Source of the DNA: Streptomyces sp. NA02950
Lineage (GTDB): Bacteria > Actinomycetota > Actinomycetes > Streptomycetales > Streptomycetaceae
Assembly (NCBI RefSeq): GCF_013364155.1
Contig: NZ_CP054916.1
Location: 7,966,001-8,030,000 of the forward strand
Direction of reading: 5' to 3'
Length of the DNA stretch: 64,000 nt
The notes beneath the pieces are model-generated. The model had not been told where the DNA came from. It did no database searches and worked only from the letters and a program-made list of their open reading frames with translations. Positions 16,539 to 24,437 of the stretch are shown one piece after another. Position 1 is the first letter of the stretch. Each line of letters opens with the position of its first letter. The translations under genes were made by a program, and so were the position numbers.

Positions 16539-17376
16539 GGCCGCGTGCGCTCCAGAGCTCGGGGAACACGGGACGGGCCGCGCGCTTCTCCAGCCAGGCC
16601 AGCCCGGAGGAACCGCCGCTGCCCCGCTTGCTGCCCATCGCCCGGCGCACGGCCAGCAGATGGTCGGCGCGCCAGCGCAGGACCAGCTCGGCGGTGTCGG
16701 TGAGCGCCTCGCCCAGCGCCACCAGCGGATCGTGCCGGGGCCCGGCATAGATCCGCCGCCAGGCCTCCTCCACCCCCGGGTCGGGCCGGTACTCCTCGGT
16801 CACGTCCCGCAGCAGGACGTGCTCCGGGACGGGCAGCCCCCGCCGGTGCAGAAAGCCCAGTATCTCGTCGTAGAGCGACGGCTGGGCCAGCGACTCCTGG
16901 AGTTCCGCGTAGTCCACCGGATTCCCCCGGTGCGGCTGGATCAGCGAACGGGACTTGTCGCCGAGCAGGAACTCCATATGCCGGAACATCGCGGACTGGA
17001 ACCCGGAGGCGCGCCCGAAGGCGACGCGGAAGCCGTTGAACTGAACCGGCGTCAGCCTGGCGATCGGGTGGAGCGAGGCGTTGAGCGACCGGTGCGCGGC
17101 GCGGCCGCGGCCCAGCGCGTCCATGGCCTCGTCGAGGTCGTCCTTCAGCAGCGCTTGGCGTGCGGCCCGCCACTCGTGGACGATCAGCGTGAACCACAGC
17201 TCCATCACCTGTGTGGTGACGAGGAACCCCATCTCCTCGGGGGCGTGGGTGAGCGGCTGCTGGAGCGAGGACAGCACGGAGGCGTGCACATAGTCGTCGT
17301 AGGGCGTCGCCCGCTGAAAGCCCAGGAACGGGGCGTCCTCGACCAGCGCGGAGCCGGTGGTGGGTTCGTCGGTCAT
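16531..17376 (-). CDS. kynA: Tryptophan 2,3-dioxygenase (AntN-like)
   Basis: Heme dioxygenase of 281 aa that opens the indole ring of L-tryptophan to N-formylkynurenine, committing tryptophan to the aryl starter unit. The start is the ATG at 17376 with ACAGGAG upstream, 11 bases after the paaE stop. Family residues: PYDDYVHASVLSSLQQP at the N-terminus, EEMGFLVTTQVMELWFTLIV (substrate and heme contacts), the conserved FRHMEFLLGDKS block, and RWRADHLLAVRRAMGSKRGS, whose HLLAVRR includes the proximal heme His. SGLAWLEKR at the end is also conserved. Length is normal. Its place between an oxygenase operon and kynureninase marks it as pathway-dedicated rather than a catabolic enzyme. Confidence 0.94.
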   Translation of the reverse strand: MTDEPTTGSALVEDAPFLGFQRATPYDDYVHASVLSSLQQPLTHAPEEMGFLVTTQVMELWFTLIVHEWRAARQALLKDDLDEAMDALGRGRAAHRSLNASLHPIARLTPVQFNGFRVAFGRASGFQSAMFRHMEFLLGDKSRSLIQPHRGNPVDYAELQESLAQPSLYDEILGFLHRRGLPVPEHVLLRDVTEEYRPDPGVEEAWRRIYAGPRHDPLVALGEALTDTAELVLRWRADHLLAVRRAMGSKRGSGGSSGLAWLEKRAARPVFPELWSARGHV

Positions 17377-17387
17377 GAGATCTCCTG

Positions 17388-18485
17388 TCAGGCGTCGAAG
17401 TCGAACTCGATCTCGTCCGATTCCGGCCGCGCGCGGCAGGCCAGGGTGTAGCCGGCCGCCAATTCGTCCGCGCCCAGGGCGTACTGGCGGCCGAGGGTGA
17501 CGCGGCCGGCGGTGACCCTGGCGCGGCAGGAGCCGCACAGGCCGTCGCGGCAGGAGTACGGGAGCTCCGGGCGGGCCCGCAGCAGGGCGTCCAGCACCGT
17601 CCGGTCAGCGGGCTCCATGGTGGTCACGGTGGTGCGGCCGCCGAGCCGTGCGGTGATCCGTCCGGCGGTCCCCCCGGACGCGGGCGCGGGATCGTCCGGC
17701 CCCTCCCGGAGGGCCGTTCCGGCGGAGAACAGTTCGAAGCGCACTCGCTCCGGACCGGCGCCCCACGCGGTGAGCGCCGCGCGCGCCTCCGCCACCAGGC
17801 CCCACGGGCCGCACAGATAGAAGTACGCGTCGTCGCCGGGCTCGGCGCCCAGCAGCGCCAGCAGTCCCGGCAGCCGGCCGGCGTCGACGCGCCCGGACAG
17901 CAGATCGCTCTCCCGTGTCTCCCGGGAGAGCACGTGCAGCACGAAGAACCGTCCCGGGTGGGCGTCCTTCAGGTCGGCCAGCTCGTCCGCGAGCAGCACC
18001 GACCGCGCGGTGCGGTTGGCGTAGACGAGCGACACCCGGCACGCCCGGTCGTCGCGCAGCGCCGCCTGCGCCATGCTCAGCAGCGGAGTGATGCCGCTGC
18101 CGGCGGCGATCAGCACATGGTGCGCTCCGGGACGCGCGACCAGCCGGAAGTCACCGGTGGGCGGGGCGAGTTCCAGGTGGTCCCCGGCGGCCAGGTCACC
18201 TGTGGCGTACTCGGCGAACCCGCCCGCGCCCAGCCGTTTGACCACCAGCCGCAGCCCGCCGCATGCGCCGGGCGGGGGCGGCGGGCAGACCGAGTAGCTG
18301 CGGCGCAGCTCCCGCCCGTCCAGGACGTGCCGGACGGTCACATGCTGGCCGGGCCGGTGGGCGAAGACGCCCGCGAGCGCCTCCGGCACCTCCAGGGACA
18401 CCGCCACGGCGTCGTCCGTCAGCGGCTCCACCGAGCGCACCCGGAGCCGGTGCCAGCCCGTGGCCCGGCGCGTCACGTCCGTCAC
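17388..18485 (-). CDS. paaE: PaaE-like flavin/iron-sulfur reductase of the aryl oxygenase (AntL-like)
   Basis: NADPH-dependent reductase (365 aa) that passes electrons to the diiron oxygenase PaaA. Order: FAD domain with HRPGQHVTVRH and RRSYSVCPP, NADPH domain with LIAAGSGITPLLSM and FYLCGPWGLV, then a plant-type 2Fe-2S ferredoxin domain with CRDGLCGSCRARV and the fourth Cys in YTLACRARP. The start is GTG at 18485, six bases after the paaD stop. In phenylacetate catabolism this protein serves phenylacetyl-CoA epoxidase. Here the kynurenine-pathway genes that follow and the ACP/ligase pair opposite indicate service to an ACP-bound anthranilate oxygenase, as AntL does in antimycin biosynthesis. 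Confidence 0.92.
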   Translation of the reverse strand: MTDVTRRATGWHRLRVRSVEPLTDDAVAVSLEVPEALAGVFAHRPGQHVTVRHVLDGRELRRSYSVCPPPPPGACGGLRLVVKRLGAGGFAEYATGDLAAGDHLELAPPTGDFRLVARPGAHHVLIAAGSGITPLLSMAQAALRDDRACRVSLVYANRTARSVLLADELADLKDAHPGRFFVLHVLSRETRESDLLSGRVDAGRLPGLLALLGAEPGDDAYFYLCGPWGLVAEARAALTAWGAGPERVRFELFSAGTALREGPDDPAPASGGTAGRITARLGGRTTVTTMEPADRTVLDALLRARPELPYSCRDGLCGSCRARVTAGRVTLGRQYALGADELAAGYTLACRARPESDEIEFDFDA

Positions 18486-18491
18486 GGCGCC

Positions 18492-18989
18492 TCACATCGC
18501 TTTCAGCTGCGCGAAGGTCTCGCGGCAGGCCGTGCACACCAGCACCGCCTGGCAGCGGGTCGCGCCGAACGGGCTCTGCGGGCGGGTCGCGGCCGAGCCG
18601 CAGTGCGGGCAGGGCACGCCGAAACCGAGCCGCACCGGCAGCGGGCCCGCGGCGGGACCCGGCGGGGCGATACCGTGCTCGGCGAGCTTCCGGCGGCCCT
18701 CGGCGCTGACCCAGTCGGACGTCCAGGCGGGCGCGAGCGCCTGCCGCACCCGTCCCTCCGGGTGGCCGCACGCGGCCAGTACGTCCCGGACAGCGGCCTC
18801 GATCGCGGGCATGGCCGGGCAGCCCAGGAACGTGGGGGTGAGGACGACCTCCAGCACCCCGTCCGGCGCCGGTGCCACGGCGCGGAGCACGCCCAGATCG
18901 GCCAGGGTGACCATCGGCAGCTCCGGATCCGGTACGGCCCCCACCCGGGCCCGTATCTCCCCGGTGGCCATCGGCGGTGCGGCGCTCAC
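18492..18989 (-). CDS. paaD: PaaD-like Fe-S assembly protein of the oxygenase (AntK-like)
   Basis: Protein of 165 aa with a DUF59/MIP18-like N-terminal domain (VPDPELPMVTLADLGVLRAV) and a C-terminal zinc ribbon (CPHCGSAATRP and VCTACRETF, four cysteines). PaaD is thought to mature the iron-sulfur or diiron component of the PaaABCE complex. The GTG at 18989 forms a GTGA overlap with paaC; an ATG six codons later is an alternative. TFLGCPAMP holds the conserved Cys of the DUF59 fold. Part of the five-gene oxygenase set. Confidence 0.9.
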   Translation of the reverse strand: MSAAPPMATGEIRARVGAVPDPELPMVTLADLGVLRAVAPAPDGVLEVVLTPTFLGCPAMPAIEAAVRDVLAACGHPEGRVRQALAPAWTSDWVSAEGRRKLAEHGIAPPGPAAGPLPVRLGFGVPCPHCGSAATRPQSPFGATRCQAVLVCTACRETFAQLKAM

Positions 18990-19762
18990 CAGGTGCCTCC
19001 CGGGTACTGGCGGCGCACCGACTGGAACTCCGCCAGCAGCGGGCCGAACGCCTCCGTGTGCAGCCCCGAGCGGCCGCCGGTCGCCGCCCACGGTTCCGGC
19101 GGCACCTCCAGACCGGCTTCCGCCAGCACGGCGGCCGTCTCCCGCTGCCACGGCTCCCTCAGCCGCGCTGGATCCACCCCCGCACCGGTGGCGTCGAGCC
19201 GCCGGGCCAGCTCGTCGGTCTCGAACAGCTCGGCCGCGTACGGCCATACGTGCGCCAGGCCCGCCCGCATCCGCCGCCGGCTCTCCTCGGTGCCCCGGCC
19301 CAGCCGGACCGTCCATCGCGCGGCGTGCATCCGGTGGTACTCCACCTCCTTGGCCGCCCGCACGGCGAACGCCGCCAGCCCGGGATCGGCCGAGCGCTCC
19401 AGCTCCGTCCACAGCAGTCGGCAGTAGACCGAGTACGCCAGCTGCCGGGCGATGGTCACGGCGAAGTCCCCGTTGGGCAGCTCCACCAACAGCACGTTGC
19501 GGAACTCGCGTTCGGTCCGGCCGTACGCCAGGTCGTCGTCGGTACGGTCGGTGCCGTCCAGCCGCCCGGCGAGGGACAGCAGGTTACGGGCGTGTCCGAG
19601 CAGGTCCAGGGCGATATTGGACAGGGCCAGGTCCTCCTCGATCGTCGGCGCGCCGGTGATCCAGGCGCACAGCCGCTGGCAGAGGACCAGCGCGTCGTCG
19701 CCGAGCCGCAGCGCGTACGCGGCGGTCTCGCGCCGTTCCCGGCCGGTCTCGTCAACCGTCAT
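18986..19762 (-). CDS. paaC: PaaC-like structural subunit of the oxygenase (AntJ-like)
   Basis: Ferritin-like helical protein of 258 aa, the catalytically inactive partner that forms the core complex with PaaA. Helical blocks LRLGDDALVLCQRLCAWI, LALSNIALDLLGHARNLLSL and AVRAAKEVEYHRMHAARW are family-typical. The ATG overlaps the end of paaB by 11 bases and the stop overlaps the paaD start by 4, so this is tight coupling. Length is normal. Function follows from the complex: it supports epoxidation or hydroxylation of an aryl thioester. Confidence 0.93.
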   Translation of the reverse strand: MTVDETGRERRETAAYALRLGDDALVLCQRLCAWITGAPTIEEDLALSNIALDLLGHARNLLSLAGRLDGTDRTDDDLAYGRTEREFRNVLLVELPNGDFAVTIARQLAYSVYCRLLWTELERSADPGLAAFAVRAAKEVEYHRMHAARWTVRLGRGTEESRRRMRAGLAHVWPYAAELFETDELARRLDATGAGVDPARLREPWQRETAAVLAEAGLEVPPEPWAATGGRSGLHTEAFGPLLAEFQSVRRQYPGGTW

Positions 19763-20054
19763 GGCCGTCCGTCTCGTTCAGCGGGACGTAGTGCTCCGGG
19801 TGCCGGAACGGCTTGTGCTCGGCGTTGGCGAACAGCGGGCCCTTCTCCTCCGGCGCGGAGGCCCGGACATGGTCGGAGCGCACCACCCACAGGGAGACCG
19901 GCTCGCCCCGACGGGTGTACAGGTCCCGGGCGTTGGCGAGCGCCATGTCGGCGTCGGCGCCGTGCACCGACCCCACGTGCTGGTGTGCCAGCCCCCGGCG
20001 GGGCCGGACGAACACCTCCCACGGGACCCGCTTCCGTACGGTCTCCTCGCTCAC
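19752..20054 (-). CDS. paaB: PaaB-like bridging subunit of the oxygenase (AntI-like)
   Basis: Small subunit (100 aa) that bridges PaaAC heterodimers. [20 protein letters not shown] and [18 protein letters not shown] are the family's hallmarks. The tail [15 protein letters not shown] is slightly unusual but of normal length. The GTG at 20054 overlaps the paaA stop as GTGA. No catalytic residues are expected. Confidence 0.93.
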   Translation of the reverse strand: MSEETVRKRVPWEVFVRPRRGLAHQHVGSVHGADADMALANARDLYTRRGEPVSLWVVRSDHVRASAPEEKGPLFANAEHKPFRHPEHYVPLNETDGHDG

Positions 20055-21040
20055 GTCGCCTCCCCGTGCTCCGCCCACCGGGCCGCGTACGCGTCGACCG
20101 CCTCGCGCACCCAGGCGCCGTCCTCGTGCGCCGCCACCCGGCGGGCCAGCCGCTGCCGGGCGCACGCCGAACCGTCACCGAGCACATCGCGGAATCGCTG
20201 CCAGTCCACCGGGGTGAAGTCGTAGTGCCCGCGTTCCCCGTTCCAGCGGATCGCCGGGTCGGGCAGGGCGAGACCCAGCCGCTCGGCCTGCGGCACACAG
20301 TTGTCGACGAACCGCTGCCGCAGCTCGTCGTTGGTGTGCCGTTTGACGCCCCAGGCCATCGACCGCCGGGTGACCGCCGCGCCCATGGCCGCCGTCCGCG
20401 CGTCGGCGCCGCCCGCCACCGTGTCCGGCGGCCCGAACATCAGGGCCACCGCCGGCAGCCACCACCGGTCCACCGCGTCCTGCGCCATCCGCTTCTGCTC
20501 CGGCGTGCCCCGGCACAGCGACCACAGCACGTCGTAGCCCTGCCGGACGTGGAAGGCCTCCTCCTGGCAGACCCGCCGCATGGCCCGCGCGTACGGCCCG
20601 TACGAGGTCTGGCAGAGCGGCACCTGGTTGACCACGGCCGCGCCGTCCGTCAGCCAGGCGATCGCGCCGGTGTCGGCCCATGTCAGCGCCGGGTGGTTGA
20701 ACGTGGCCGCGTACCTCTGGTGGCCCCGGTGCAGCGCGTCCAGCAGCTCCGCCCGGTCCACGCCGAGCGTCTCCGCGGCCGCGTAGAGATAGAGCCCGTG
20801 CCCGGCCTCGTCCTGCACCTTCGCCAGCAGGCTCGCCTTGCGGTGCAGCGAGGGCGCGCGGGTCAGCCAGGCGCCCTCCGGCTGCATACCGATGATCTCC
20901 GAATGGGCGTGCTGGGCGATCTGCCGCAGCACCATCCGCCGGTACCCGTCGGGCATCCGGTCGCCCGGCTCGATCTGCTCGCCGGCGGCCAGCAGCGCCT
21001 CGAACCGCTCCTCGGGACGCTCTTCACGCGTCTCCCGCAC
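20051..21040 (-). CDS. paaA: PaaA-like diiron oxygenase catalytic subunit (AntH-like)
   Basis: Catalytic subunit (329 aa), first gene of the eight-gene starter operon. GTG at 21040 follows GGAGTGAGACA. The ferritin-like diiron ligands are visible as E/ExxH pairs: Glu in HAHSEIIG, the pair in [13 protein letters not shown], and the second pair in [16 protein letters not shown]. In catabolism PaaA makes 1,2-epoxyphenylacetyl-CoA. In antimycin-type clusters its homologue is proposed to epoxidise the anthranilate thioester so that it rearranges to 3-aminosalicylate. The co-transcribed kynurenine genes and the divergent ACP support the second role here. No paaG, paaH, paaJ, paaK or paaZ gene, which ring opening would need, is present. 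Confidence 0.93.
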   Translation of the reverse strand: MRETREERPEERFEALLAAGEQIEPGDRMPDGYRRMVLRQIAQHAHSEIIGMQPEGAWLTRAPSLHRKASLLAKVQDEAGHGLYLYAAAETLGVDRAELLDALHRGHQRYAATFNHPALTWADTGAIAWLTDGAAVVNQVPLCQTSYGPYARAMRRVCQEEAFHVRQGYDVLWSLCRGTPEQKRMAQDAVDRWWLPAVALMFGPPDTVAGGADARTAAMGAAVTRRSMAWGVKRHTNDELRQRFVDNCVPQAERLGLALPDPAIRWNGERGHYDFTPVDWQRFRDVLGDGSACARQRLARRVAAHEDGAWVREAVDAYAARWAEHGEAT

Positions 21041-21241
21041 TGTCTCACTCCCTCGGTCACGGCGGTGCCTCGTGCCTTGCGGCCGCTTCGTGACATAAGG
21101 AGTGCGCGCTCCGCGCCGGCTATCCCGTGACGAAGAACACGTGGGGAACCTGTCCGGGCGAGGGATTGTGCCGCGTCGCCGGGGCCTCTCTCCCTGGTGC
21201 CGTCAACTGCCGTCGACAGACGACACAGGGGAGGACAACGC
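21041..21241. promoter_or_regulatory. Divergent promoter region between starter operon and ACP gene
   Basis: 201 bases separate the oxygenase operon (minus) from the ACP-ligase-PPTase operon (plus). In antimycin clusters this divergent pair is the known target of the ECF sigma factor AntA. I see a GGGAAC at about 21150 that could be a -35 element for the plus-strand operon, but no clear matching -10, so I claim only that both promoters lie here. Confidence 0.5.
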
Positions 21242-21490
21242 ATGGGCACCGTACGGGAGATGCTCGTCGAACTCACCGGTACGCCGGAGTTCGCCGAGGG
21301 CGTCGAGGACGACGCCGACCTCAGCGCCAGCGGCATCGACTCCGGCGACCTGGTGCGCCTGGTGCTGCTCATCGAGCAGCGCACCGGCGTGGAGGTCACC
21401 GCCGAGGACATGGAGGGCCTGACCACGCTCGCCGACTACGAGCGGTTCGTGGCCGGGCGCACCGGCGCCGCGCAGCCCGGCGGCGCCTGA
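21242..21490 (+). CDS. Stand-alone acyl carrier protein for the aryl starter (AntG-like)
   Basis: ACP of 82 aa with GGGGAGG before its ATG. The phosphopantetheine Ser is in SGIDSGDLVRLVLLIEQ near residue 34, a variant of the usual DSL motif with Gly-Asp after Ser. The helices that follow (VEVTAEDMEGLTTLADYERF) are typical. It overlaps the ligase gene by one base (TGATG). By analogy with AntG it would carry anthranilate, then 3-aminosalicylate while the PaaABCDE-like complex acts, and deliver the formamidosalicyl unit to the first C domain of the NRPS. Confidence 0.92.
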   Translation: MGTVREMLVELTGTPEFAEGVEDDADLSASGIDSGDLVRLVLLIEQRTGVEVTAEDMEGLTTLADYERFVAGRTGAAQPGGA

Positions 21491-22977
21491 TGTGGCTGAC
21501 CCAGCTGTTGGAGCGCAACCGCCAGTGCTTCCCGGACCGCACGGCTCTCGCCGACGAGCGCCGCTCGGTCACCTGGGCCGGACTCCACGACCGGACGGCG
21601 CGGCTCGCACGCGGATTCGCCGCGCGGGGCGTCCGGCCCGGTGACCGCGTGGCGGTGCTCTCGCTGGACCGGGTCGAGGTCCTGGAGACCTACTTCGCGC
21701 TCGCCCGGCTCGGCGCGCTGTTCGTTCCGCTCAACCACAGTCTGACGCCCGACGAGGTGACGGGTATCGCCGAGCGCACCGAACCGGCCGCGGTCGTCGG
21801 CGAGACCGAACTGCTCGCCCGCCACCCGGACCTGCCGGCCCGCCTGCGGATCGCCCTGGACGGCGAGGAGTTCGCCGTGCTCGCCGAGGGAACCGAAGGG
21901 GGTGAGGGGCCGGACGCGGAGCTGCCGGATGTCGCCGACAGCGCGCCGGTGGCGATCCTGCACACCTCCGCCACCACCGGCCGGGCCAAGGGCGTCACCG
22001 TCGACCACGCCTCCTTCCGGGCCATCGCCCTCGGCTGGCTCGCGGCGGCGCGGCCCGCCGACGACATGGTGCTGCTCAACTGCTGCCCCCTCTACCACGG
22101 CAGCATGGTGGTGTCGCTCACCTACCTGGCGGCCGGCGCCACCGTCGTCCTGCTGCCGGGCTTCACACCGCAGAAGGCCCTGGCCGCGTTCGAGCGGCAC
22201 CGCGCCACACACGTCTGGCTCGTTCCGCAGATGCTGCGCTTCCTGCTCCAGGCCAAGGCCGCCGAGACCACCGACCTGTCCTCGCTGCGCGAGGTGCTCT
22301 ACGGCGCGGCGCCCATGCCCGTCGACCTCTACGCGACCGCCGCCGCCCGGCTGGGCTGCGGCTTCCGGCAGGTCTACGGCATGACGGAGGTCGGCGGCCC
22401 GTTCGTCACCCTCGGCCCCGAGGAGCACCCCGCCCCGGACGCCGTGACCGAGCGCCTCCCCAGCGGCCGGGTCATCCCGGGCATGTCCGTGCGCGTCCTC
22501 GACGCGGAGGGCCGCGAGGTCGAGCGGGGCGCCATCGGGGAGATCTGCGTGCGCGGACCCGGCGTCATGCGCGGCTACTGGCGCGACGAGCGGGCGACCG
22601 CCGAGATCACCGTGAACGGCTGGACCCGCACCGGCGACCTCGGCTTCCTCGACGCGGAAGGCCGCGTCCACCTCGTCGACCGCAGCAAGGACCTCATCAT
22701 CCGCGCCGGGCTGAACGTCTACCCCACGGAGGTCGAGCGGGCCCTGCGCGCGCACCCGGCCGTGCGCGACGCGGCCGTGGTCGGCATTCCGGACGACGAC
22801 TACGGCGAGGTGCCGCTGGCGTTCGTCGTCGCCGACGAGGGGACGAGCGCCGCGGAGTTGCTGCGGCACGCCGCCGGGCAGCTCGCCCCGTACAAGCGCC
22901 CCCGCCACGTCGAGTTCATCGACCAGGTGCCGAGGAACCCCGCCGGAAAGATCCTCAAGAAGCTGCTGCGGGCCTGA
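21490..22977 (+). CDS. Aryl-AMP ligase loading the starter ACP (AntF-like)
   Basis: ANL-family adenylating enzyme of 495 aa, coupled to the ACP gene by TGATG. Motifs: ILHTSATTGRAKGVTVDH near residue 158 (Ser-Ala in place of Ser-Gly), VYGMTEVGGPF, RTGDLGFLDAEGRVHLVDR, IIRAGLNVYPTEVE, and the catalytic Lys in NPAGKILKKLL at the C-terminus. The whole protein resembles acyl-CoA synthetases of AntF type. The likely substrate is anthranilate from the kynurenine operon, activated as the adenylate and transferred to the adjacent ACP. Substrate choice is inferred from context only. Confidence 0.9.
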   Translation: MWLTQLLERNRQCFPDRTALADERRSVTWAGLHDRTARLARGFAARGVRPGDRVAVLSLDRVEVLETYFALARLGALFVPLNHSLTPDEVTGIAERTEPAAVVGETELLARHPDLPARLRIALDGEEFAVLAEGTEGGEGPDAELPDVADSAPVAILHTSATTGRAKGVTVDHASFRAIALGWLAAARPADDMVLLNCCPLYHGSMVVSLTYLAAGATVVLLPGFTPQKALAAFERHRATHVWLVPQMLRFLLQAKAAETTDLSSLREVLYGAAPMPVDLYATAAARLGCGFRQVYGMTEVGGPFVTLGPEEHPAPDAVTERLPSGRVIPGMSVRVLDAEGREVERGAIGEICVRGPGVMRGYWRDERATAEITVNGWTRTGDLGFLDAEGRVHLVDRSKDLIIRAGLNVYPTEVERALRAHPAVRDAAVVGIPDDDYGEVPLAFVVADEGTSAAELLRHAAGQLAPYKRPRHVEFIDQVPRNPAGKILKKLLRA

Positions 22978-22980
22978 CCG

Positions 22981-23766
22981 TTGCCCAGCGCGATGTCGCC
23001 GGGAAGCGACCGGATACGGGCCGCGCGTGCGCTCCTCGCGCTGCGGCCGGCCCTCGCCGCCGACGGGGTCGCCCTCGGTATCGCCGCCGTCGGCGACCCC
23101 GCGGCACGCCCGGCCGGGCCGGACGAACGGCGGCGGGCGGACACCATGCCGCCCGCCCGCCGCCGCGACTTCCTCGCCGGACGCCACGCCGCCCGCCGCG
23201 CCCTGGCCGCCGCCGGACAGCCGTCGGGAGAGATCGGCTGTGCCGGCCGGCGTCCCGTGCCGCCCGCCGGAACGACCGTCTCCATCAGCCACTCCGGCGG
23301 TCTGGCCGTGGCCCTGGCGGCCCCCGCGTTCCCCGGCCGCGCGCTCGGCTGCGACCTGGAACTGCGCGGTCTGCCGCTCCCGGCCGCGCATCTGGTGCTG
23401 CACCCCGGTGAGGAGAGCTGGGTGCGCGCCGCCGGCGGTACGGCGGCGGCCGAGGCCCGCCTCCTCGCGCTCTTCTCGGCCAAGGAGGCGGCGTTCAAGG
23501 CGTACGGCGTTCTGCTGCCCGCCGGCCGGGCTCCCACGACGCTGCTGGGCATCACCGCCACGCCGGTGCCGGGCGGTTTCCTCGCCCAGCACCGGCACCG
23601 GCAACCGCACCGGCAGGAACGGCGGGAGGGGCCCGGTCAGGCGCTGCGGATCGGCCTGTTCCCGGCGGGACGGGGCGTGTTCGCCTGGACGGCCGGGGTC
23701 ACCGCGCGGACCGCCGAAACGATCCGGCCGACCAGCGGCGCCGGGTCCGGCTGGAAGTGGAAGTGA
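22981..23766 (+). CDS. 4'-phosphopantetheinyl transferase, Sfp type (AntQ-like)
   Basis: Transfers phosphopantetheine from CoA to carrier proteins, here presumably the ACP and the T domains of the megasynthases. Conserved motifs: VSISHSGGLAVALAA, GCDLELRG (Mg-binding acidic motif, D-x-E), and LFSAKEAAFKAYG (the W/FSxKEA motif). 261 aa from a TTG at 22981, three bases after the ligase stop; an ATG at 22993 is an equally good start. The last 40 codons overlap the convergent thioesterase gene by 130 bases, and both reading frames look real there, so the PPTase tail after FAWTAGVTA may be dispensable. Confidence 0.9.
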   Translation: MPSAMSPGSDRIRAARALLALRPALAADGVALGIAAVGDPAARPAGPDERRRADTMPPARRRDFLAGRHAARRALAAAGQPSGEIGCAGRRPVPPAGTTVSISHSGGLAVALAAPAFPGRALGCDLELRGLPLPAAHLVLHPGEESWVRAAGGTAAAEARLLALFSAKEAAFKAYGVLLPAGRAPTTLLGITATPVPGGFLAQHRHRQPHRQERREGPGQALRIGLFPAGRGVFAWTAGVTARTAETIRPTSGAGSGWKWK

Positions 23767-24437
23767 CCGCCCCTCAGCACCTGGGTGCCGCAGAAACGGA
23801 CGCTCCGCGCGGCCCACGTGTGCATGAGGTGCGCGGGCGCGATCGGGTCCGCGTCCCCGGCGAAGACCGTCAGCGGCACCGGCAGCGGGCCCGTACCGCG
23901 CCGGGGCTCCCAGCACTCCGCGACGCGCAGGTCCGCGCGGAGGACCGGTTCGATCAGCTCCCACATCTCCGGGTCCTCCAGCACCTCGCGCGCGGTGCCG
24001 CCCATGGCGATCAGCGCCTCGCGCAGCTCGTCCTCGGGCAGGTCGAAGTGCGGCTCCGCGCGCGGGTGGTACTCGGGCGGGCTGACGGCCGACAGCCCCA
24101 GCCACCGGGGCAGCGGTATCCCACGGCCCCGCAGCGCGAGGGTCAGCTCATAGGCGGCTACGGCGCCCATGCTGTGCCCGAACAGGACGTAGGGCCGGTC
24201 GGCCCAGGGCCGGACGTCCTCCAGGTACACCGCGGCCAGTTCGGCGGCCGTCTCGCGGAGCGGGCCGGGGCGGCCGCCCCGGCCCGGCGCCTCGACCAGG
24301 CACAGCTCCCAGTCCGCCGGCAGATGGGCTGCCCAGGGCCGGTACGGGACGTGGGAGGCGCCGGAGTGGTGGAGGACGAACAGCCGTAGTGACGGCGCTT
24401 CCACGGGCCGGGGACGGATGACGGACAGGTGGCTCAC
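23637..24437 (-). CDS. Type II thioesterase
   Basis: External editing thioesterase (266 aa) of NRPS/PKS systems that removes mis-primed or stalled acyl groups from carrier domains. LFVLHHSGASHVPYRPWAA near the N-terminus, nucleophile Ser in LFGHSMGAVAAYEL near residue 90, Asp in FAGDADPIAP, and His in LRGGHFHFQPD. The start is GTG at 24437, overlapping the SDR stop as GTGA, so it is the last gene of the megasynthase operon. Its 3' end overlaps the PPTase gene on the other strand. The family assignment is firm. Confidence 0.93.
   Translation of the reverse strand: MSHLSVIRPRPVEAPSLRLFVLHHSGASHVPYRPWAAHLPADWELCLVEAPGRGGRPGPLRETAAELAAVYLEDVRPWADRPYVLFGHSMGAVAAYELTLALRGRGIPLPRWLGLSAVSPPEYHPRAEPHFDLPEDELREALIAMGGTAREVLEDPEMWELIEPVLRADLRVAECWEPRRGTGPLPVPLTVFAGDADPIAPAHLMHTWAARSVRFCGTQVLRGGHFHFQPDPAPLVGRIVSAVRAVTPAVQANTPRPAGNRPIRSA

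Noticed and set aside
14371..17376. Ordinary tryptophan catabolism by kynurenine genes
   Set aside because: They are co-transcribed with an oxygenase and divergent from an ACP-ligase-PPTase set, which fits precursor supply better.
17388..21040. A phenylacetate degradation operon
   Set aside because: Only the five oxygenase genes are present. Ring-opening and beta-oxidation genes are absent, and the operon continues into kynurenine-pathway genes.
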